DNA of 64,000 nucleotides from Bacteroidaceae bacterium. GTDB lineage: Bacteria > Bacteroidota > Bacteroidia > Bacteroidales > Bacteroidaceae. The notes under the pieces were generated by a model that was given only the letters and a program-made list of their open reading frames with translations, did not search any database and had not been told where the DNA came from. The position numbers and the translations under genes are program-made. The stretch covers positions 38,614-102,613 of the forward strand of contig JAFTUK010000034.1 of assembly GCA_017466325.1 (NCBI GenBank), written 5' to 3'. Positions within the stretch are counted from its first letter, which is position 1; each line of letters begins with the position of its first letter. Positions 56,201 to 64,000 of this stretch are shown here, in pieces.

Positions 56201-56398
56201 GATTTGAAAATTACCTTCCAAATCTGTCGTACCGATGGCCTGTCCACCCTTGACGGCAATCTTCACGCCTGCCAGTGGTTCACCCAAGTCATCCTTCACA
56301 AGTCCTTTCACAGTTGTCTGTGCAAAGGCACTGACACAGAATATGAGAGCCATGAGCATGACCCAACATCTCTGCATCGCTGAATTCACTCTTTTCAT
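53297..56398 (-). CDS. susC: SusC-family TonB-dependent outer-membrane receptor
   Basis: 1033 residues. Imports maltooligosaccharides across the outer membrane with TonB energy. Signal peptide (ends 'CVSAFAQ'), carboxypeptidase-like regulatory domain (about 28-105, 'VKGLVKDDLGEPLAGVKIAVKG'), then plug with 'LDEAVVIGYGSVKKNDMTGSV' and 'IRVRGGSSLNASNDPLIVIDG', then the beta-barrel ending in an aromatic residue ('NLNLNF') as needed for barrel insertion. Paired with susD. Confidence 0.94.
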   Translation of the reverse strand: MKRVNSAMQRCWVMLMALIFCVSAFAQTTVKGLVKDDLGEPLAGVKIAVKGGQAIGTTDLEGNFQIRCERGTTLVFTYMGFLPREMTATTNMIVVMSEDTKTLDEAVVIGYGSVKKNDMTGSVVAFRPDEKNRGMITSPQELLQGKVAGVVVNTHSGEPGSGAMIRVRGGSSLNASNDPLIVIDGMAMDNNATKGMSNPLSLVNPNDIESFTILKDASATAIYGSRGSNGVILITTKKGKVGGPIKISYNGSVSFATNFNTLDLMDAQEYVDFISKYYGEGSKAWNLLGWKERDANGNPIKEKGTYNTDWQDEIYRTGVSHDHIVTFQGGVQAEDKSVFAMPYRYSLGYTSQEGVLKNSSYQRFTASVNLNPSFLDNHLTFNVNGKFVSNCSHPGNGEAIGAAVGMDPTQPIKDEDNPKFVNYGGYFQWVQDAEYGNPNWGYTHQNGPKNPVELVNNYGFHKNAWVFMGNVDATYKIHGLEDLSLHVNAAGEWNDGQENTGHSPYSMAGYYYGSYGWSKEKKHNLQLSAYAAYDKEFNKNHSLNVMAGYEWSEFQYKGSEKYWGYYPEGDRKYNPDPAQNIYDPTGYPEDGKPWGNRLHMVSWYGRANYSLMDRYLFTFTARADGSSRFAKGNQWGFFPSAAFAWRINDEGFMKDVDDVSEMKLRLGWGKTGQQDFPGMYHYYLPAYRDNTSDAYTYPLGGTDGSMTKPDAYNADLRWETTTTYNLGIDLGFLNQRFTASVDAYLRKTTDLFNLNSVPTGSNFNNKVYSNVGSLTNRGVEFSFVARPIVTKDWYWEIGGNFGYNSNEIDELYGGRDMVEGGVWHANEAITYHKVGLPANSFYVYQQVYGENGQPLMGVYVDRNGDGVITDQDRYFYKSTTSPWTAGLSTRLQYKNWDLGMNFRGAFGGYVYNELESGMANIGQAYTQKGEGWLNNVTPELVKMGWTSYVYGASDYFVQNASFVKCDNITLGYNFENLFKTKEYQGLSGRLAFSVSNVFYITKYKGLDPEQTSGAESSLYPRPRTYMVNLNLNF

Positions 56399-56445
56399 GC
56401 GAATTAGTTTTAGATTGTTTAGGTTAATATTAGTTTGTTATTAGG

Positions 56446-60518
<4,073 letters not shown>

Positions 60519-60732
60519 GGTATGGTTTGTTGTTTAAGGTTTTCTGAACGCTAATTTATCCTTTTTAATAACATCATTAACGTCAATATAAAAAGAATGT
60601 AGATGTTTTAAAGAACTCAAATGCTGATTATCAAGTGTTTATACGAAAGCAATGAGATTAAAATGTAGATTTCGAAAACGGCTTTTCCTGCAAATTCTCT
60701 GCCCTTGACTTCATTATTTAATTATATTTTCG

Positions 60733-60740
60733 TAATTTTG
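60733..60740 (+). promoter_or_regulatory. Putative -7 element of susR
   Basis: TAATTTTG matches TAnnTTTG, 28 nt before the susR start. No -33 at the usual distance. It lies in the 250-bp susA/susR divergent region, which would also hold the SusR site. Confidence 0.4.
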
Positions 60741-60768
60741 TCTTCGTGTTAACCTTATCTAACTAACC

Positions 60769-62376
60769 ATGAGACAAGCGTTTCTCATTTTCTTCCTATT
60801 TATATTCGCACCTAACCTGTGCAGGAGTCAGAACAGCACACAGGAGATACTGAAGGAACTGGACCAGACCATTCGCAACAAGGCCAGATACCATGCAGAA
60901 AAGCGCCAATCCATCGACAGCCTGCAAAACATAAAGCAGGTTGTATGCGGCAAGGCTCTGATGAATGTGTACCACGAATTATACAGGTCCTATGCCCATT
61001 TCCAGAGCGACTCTGCCTTGCTCTACACAAAACTGCTCTATGCCCAGGCCGTGAAGTGCGAAGACCAGAAGATGCAGGAGGTGGCGCTGATCAAGCAATC
61101 CCTCACGATGGGCATCATGGGCACATACCACCATTCAAATGCCCAACTGGACAGTCTGAAGAAGAGGATAGTCACTCCGGAAGGCCAGTTGCAATACATG
61201 CATGTACGGCGCACAATATACGGATGGCTGGCAGAATATACCAAGGCTCTGAGCGATATGCAGGAGAGTTACACCACACTGACCGAACTGTACCGCGATT
61301 CCATACTCACACTGGAAACGGACCCCATCAGCCACACGGTGTGTATGGCCGACAAGGAAATAAGCCAGGGAAACATCAGGGCGGCCGAAAGTCTGCTGAC
61401 CGGAATCAAGGAGCAGGCAAAGGGAGAGCAGTTGGCATATACCTTATATAATATGGCAACGGTGAAAAAGCATCTTGGGCAGACTGACAGCCTGATACAC
61501 TATATGGCCCGCACCGCCATACACGACATTCGCCGTGGCGTGACGGAATACATCGCTCTGCAGGAACTTGCCGTGGCTCTCTACGAGCGTGGGGAAATAG
61601 AACGTGCCTACAACTACATGGTCTGCGCCATGGAGGACGCCACATTCTGCAATGCCCGCCTGCGCTCCATTGCCATTGCCGAGATCTACCCGATTATAGA
61701 CCACGCCCATCAGGAGGTGCAGAACAGCGAAAGCTGGGCCAGGCACATGGCGGTAATTGCCTTTGCCTCGCTGACACTGCTGATAATAGGCTTTGCCGTG
61801 TACTTCTACTTTGAATCCAAGCGTCTCAGGTATGCACGTTCCCAACTGTACATCAGCAATTCCAGGCTTGAGAACGCCAACCGCCTGCTGGGCGAAGCAA
61901 ATGCCGACCTGAAGAAACTGGACAGCACCAAGGAGAAATACATCACGTTCTACCTGAACCGCTGCCGCTCCTACATAGAAAACATGGACGAGTACCGCAA
62001 GGACCTGCTTCGCCTGGCAAAGGCCGGAAAACAGAACGACGTCATAAAGCAACTGAAGTCCGGACAATACTTCGATGAGGAGAAGCAGCGCTTCTTCAAC
62101 GACTTTGACACTGCCTTCCTGGACACCCACCCCAACTTCGTCCAGCGCTTCAACGAACTTCTGCAACCCGAGCACAGGATAATTCCTCCCGACGGCGGAC
62201 ACCTGACGCCGGAACTCCGCATCTTTGCCCTCATACGCCTGGGAGTAAAGGACATCGGGCAGATAGCGCATTTCCTGAACTACTCCCTTCCCACCATCTA
62301 CAATTACAGAAGCCGCATCCATGCCGTAGCCCTATACCCCAAAAAGGAATTTGAGCAAAGGCTGATGGAAATATAG
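60769..62376 (+). CDS. susR: SusR-like transcriptional regulator (DUF6377)
   Basis: 535 residues. A signal peptide-like N-terminus, a periplasmic helical sensor of about 300 residues (TPR-like repeats), a membrane helix at about 325-347, a coiled-coil segment ('NSRLENANRLLGEANADLKKL'), and a C-terminal helix-turn-helix ('GVKDIGQIAHFLNYSLPTIYNYRSRI'). This layout is that of Bacteroides SusR, which switches the sus genes on in response to maltose. Divergent from susA, so it very probably controls this locus. Confidence 0.9.
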   Translation: MRQAFLIFFLFIFAPNLCRSQNSTQEILKELDQTIRNKARYHAEKRQSIDSLQNIKQVVCGKALMNVYHELYRSYAHFQSDSALLYTKLLYAQAVKCEDQKMQEVALIKQSLTMGIMGTYHHSNAQLDSLKKRIVTPEGQLQYMHVRRTIYGWLAEYTKALSDMQESYTTLTELYRDSILTLETDPISHTVCMADKEISQGNIRAAESLLTGIKEQAKGEQLAYTLYNMATVKKHLGQTDSLIHYMARTAIHDIRRGVTEYIALQELAVALYERGEIERAYNYMVCAMEDATFCNARLRSIAIAEIYPIIDHAHQEVQNSESWARHMAVIAFASLTLLIIGFAVYFYFESKRLRYARSQLYISNSRLENANRLLGEANADLKKLDSTKEKYITFYLNRCRSYIENMDEYRKDLLRLAKAGKQNDVIKQLKSGQYFDEEKQRFFNDFDTAFLDTHPNFVQRFNELLQPEHRIIPPDGGHLTPELRIFALIRLGVKDIGQIAHFLNYSLPTIYNYRSRIHAVALYPKKEFEQRLMEI

Positions 62377-62442
62377 AATTGTCCAAGCACTACACGTAAC
62401 ACCAATAAGCACATACACCTTATTATATATGCAAACTTTATT

Positions 62443-63372
62443 ATGACCCTGCAACAATTTGAATATATCCTGGCTGTTGCCCGATACGGACACTTCGGAC
62501 GAGCTGCCGATGCTTGCAATGTTACTCAACCCACGCTCAGTGCCATGATAGGCAAACTGGAAGAGGAAGTGGGTGCAAAACTGTTCGACCGCAACCGTCA
62601 GCCCATCCGCCCCACACCCGTTGGAGAGAAGGTCATACTCCGTGCACGCGAAGTGCTGGAGCAGGCAGAAAGCATCAAGGACATTATCCTGGAGGAGCAG
62701 AAGTCCATGCAAGGCACATTTCGTCTGGGCATCCGGCCTACCATCGCCCCTTATCTGCTTCCGCGCTTCTTTCCTCAACTGATGAAAAAATACCCTGCAC
62801 TGGACATCAGGGTGAAGGAGATGAAGACGCACGAGATAAAGGCAGCATTGTTGCAGGGCGACATAGATGCCGGCATACTTGCCGCCATTGACGGTTTGGA
62901 GGAGTACGCTCAAACCTCGCTCTTCTATGAAAGGTACGTGGGGTATGTTTCACGAGAAGACCCCTTGTATGCCAGGGAATCCATCCGCACCGCCGATGTG
63001 GCGAGCAGCGGACAACTGTGGTTGCTGGACGAGGGACATTGCTTCCGCGACCAGATGGTGCGCTTTTGCCAGATGAAGGCATCACAAAGCAGCCAGTTGG
63101 CATATGGCCTGGGCAGCATGGAAACATTCATGCGCATGGTGGAGAGCGGCATGGGTATCACGTTCATACCCGAACTTGCCTCCCTGCAACTGAACGATTC
63201 GCAAAAGGAACTGGTTCGGCCGTTTGCCATCCCAGTACCCACCAGAGAACTGGTATTGCTCACTAACCGTAATTTCATACGTCAGACGCTACTTAATGTG
63301 CTCGTCAGCGAGATACAGGCATGCATACCCAAGAGCATGCTAAAGCTCAATGCCGGACAAGCACTGGTGTAG
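62443..63372 (+). CDS. oxyR: LysR-family hydrogen-peroxide sensor OxyR
   Basis: 309 residues. N-terminal LysR helix-turn-helix ('AVARYGHFGRAADACNVTQPTLSAMIGKLEEEVG' region, about 11-45) and a sensor domain. The redox pair is intact: Cys200 and Cys209 in 'LLDEGHCFRDQMVRFC', with the same spacing as E. coli Cys199/Cys208. It activates peroxide-defence genes when these form a disulfide. dps or catalase genes, which are often nearby, are not in the window. Confidence 0.95.
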   Translation: MTLQQFEYILAVARYGHFGRAADACNVTQPTLSAMIGKLEEEVGAKLFDRNRQPIRPTPVGEKVILRAREVLEQAESIKDIILEEQKSMQGTFRLGIRPTIAPYLLPRFFPQLMKKYPALDIRVKEMKTHEIKAALLQGDIDAGILAAIDGLEEYAQTSLFYERYVGYVSREDPLYARESIRTADVASSGQLWLLDEGHCFRDQMVRFCQMKASQSSQLAYGLGSMETFMRMVESGMGITFIPELASLQLNDSQKELVRPFAIPVPTRELVLLTNRNFIRQTLLNVLVSEIQACIPKSMLKLNAGQALV

Positions 63373-63514
63373 ATTAACGGTGAGCGGTGAGCGGTGAGCG
63401 TTAACTTGCGTAGTTTGATGAGCTTGCGAATAACGTTGAACGAACCTAACCCCTAAACCCTAAACTCTAAACTCTAAAGTCGCTACAGTATAGGTACAGC
63501 ACCTAAACAAGCAA

Positions 63515-63534
63515 GGACACGGCATGCCGTGTCC
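63515..63534. repeat. 20-bp perfect palindrome
   Basis: GGACACGGCATGCCGTGTCC reads the same on both strands and is followed by CTACA. Similar CACGGCATGCCGTG palindromes are scattered in many bacterial genomes. Confidence 0.8.
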
Positions 63535-63568
63535 CTACAATCTCCAACAATAAACGTTCACCTTTTTC

Positions 63569-63639
63569 TTTGTCCCCCTAAGATAGGGGTGACGAGCGAA
63601 GCGGAGGGGGTATGTCAGTTTTCCGTTTTCCGCTTTCCG
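63569..63639 (+). repeat. G/C-run palindromic element, third copy
   Basis: GTCCCCCTAAGATAGGGG then GCGAAGCGGAGGGGGTATG, then TTTTCCGTTTTCCG; matches the elements at 34433-34552. Confidence 0.75.
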
Positions 63640-63718
63640 TTAGTCACGACTCTGCGTTCTCTGTCGCGCGTAGCGAGCGACTAATCCAGCGACAGCGTAG
63701 TTTGCATTGGTGCTCTGC
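63615..63718 (+). repeat. 104-bp direct repeat, copy 1
   Basis: Matches 63897-64000 at a constant offset of 282 nt with one mismatch (63626 vs 63908). Confidence 0.9.
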
Positions 63719-63896
63719 GTCCTTTGCGTGCTCTGCGTGAGGTAATAAAGGTAAGAACTATTTTTTCACGCAAAGACCGCAGAGAGCGCCGAGTTTTTAT
63801 TACATTTGTATTTAACGCTGGCGCTGGAGGGTCGCAAACTTCGTTACGACGAGAGAGCGCAGAGGTGGAATGGTGAGCGGATGAAGTTTTCAGTTT

Positions 63897-64000
63897 TCAG
63901 TTTTCCGCTTTCCGCTTTCCGTTAGTCACGACTCTGCGTTCTCTGTCGCGCGTAGCGAGCGACTAATCCAGCGACAGCGTAGTTTGCATTGGTGCTCTGC
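63897..64000 (+). repeat. 104-bp direct repeat, copy 2 (runs to the window edge)
   Basis: Same sequence as 63615-63718 with one mismatch. It reaches the window end, so the true length and further copies are unknown. Confidence 0.9.

Larger units (their letters stand above)
63373..64000. other. Gene-free repetitive tail
   Basis: No coding sequence evident in 628 bp. It holds three GGTGAGC units (63379-63399), four CYCTAAA units (63451-63478), a 20-bp palindrome (63515-63534), the G/C-run element (63569-63639), an inverted repeat (63713-63730 / 63767-63784) and a 104-bp direct repeat. It resembles a repeat junkyard rather than a regulatory region. Confidence 0.8.

Noticed and set aside
63451-63478. 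Telomere-like CCCTAAA repeat
   Set aside because: Only four degenerate 7-mers in a bacterial repeat-rich gap; similar runs (17455) occur elsewhere in the window.

Overview
The window looks like one contiguous piece of a Bacteroidota chromosome, most likely Prevotella or a close Bacteroidales relative. The evidence is a complete starch-utilization (Sus) locus with SusC/SusD/SusE/SusF homologues and a SusR-type regulator, a fused SecDF, DUF3098 next to ftsX, a GH97 alpha-glucosidase, GH3-like acyl-amido synthetase, and promoters of the Bacteroidota form TTTG-N19/20-TAnnTTTG. The species assignment is inference. No phage, plasmid or IS genes were seen.

Layout. 1-9.2 kb: a BlaI/MecI-type repressor cut by the left edge, then a minus-strand cluster acpP-fabF-rnc-GH3-lipoprotein, then dsbD (+) and an HU gene (-). 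9.4-24.7 kb (plus strand): rhomboid protease, a membrane-anchored EEP-family protein, secDF, tRNA-Arg(CCT), korAB, tyrS, tRNA-Gln(TTG), then a compact housekeeping run miaB-ftsX-DUF3098-uppP-truB-queA-folK. 24.9-31.8 kb: a minus-strand phosphate-uptake operon (porin-pstS-pstC-pstA-pstB, no phoU) divergent from a PhoB/PhoR-like two-component pair. 32-37.3 kb: a GH20 hexosaminidase and mutS. 37.3-38.0 kb: a non-coding stretch with a candidate small RNA and an odd repeat array. 38.0-60.5 kb: a minus-strand polysaccharide utilization locus running from susA-like GH13, susB-like GH97, susC, susD, susE and susF to a secreted GH13 amylase, an MFS sugar transporter, GH77, type I pullulanase, GH53 galactanase and GH2 beta-galactosidase. 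The divergent susR-like gene lies at 60.8 kb, followed by oxyR. The last 0.6 kb is repetitive non-coding DNA.

How the genes work together. SusC/D with SusE/F and the secreted amylase should bind and cut starch outside the cell and import maltooligosaccharides. SusA, SusB and pullulanase trim them in the periplasm, the MFS carrier moves maltose or oligomers inward, and the GH77 enzyme works on them in the cytoplasm. SusR senses the sugar. The GH53/GH2 pair appended to the 3' end adds beta-1,4-galactan breakdown.

The least expected content lies between genes. (1) Three intergenic arrays have units of exactly 22 nt that are near-palindromic but differ in sequence from array to array. (2) A 102-bp repeat occurs twice in opposite orientation, 9.5 kb apart, with one mismatch. 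(3) A promoter-to-terminator unit of about 220 nt upstream of mutS contains no conventional gene. (4) A 9-bp tandem repeat forms the leader of tyrS. (5) G/C-run palindromic elements recur in several gaps.
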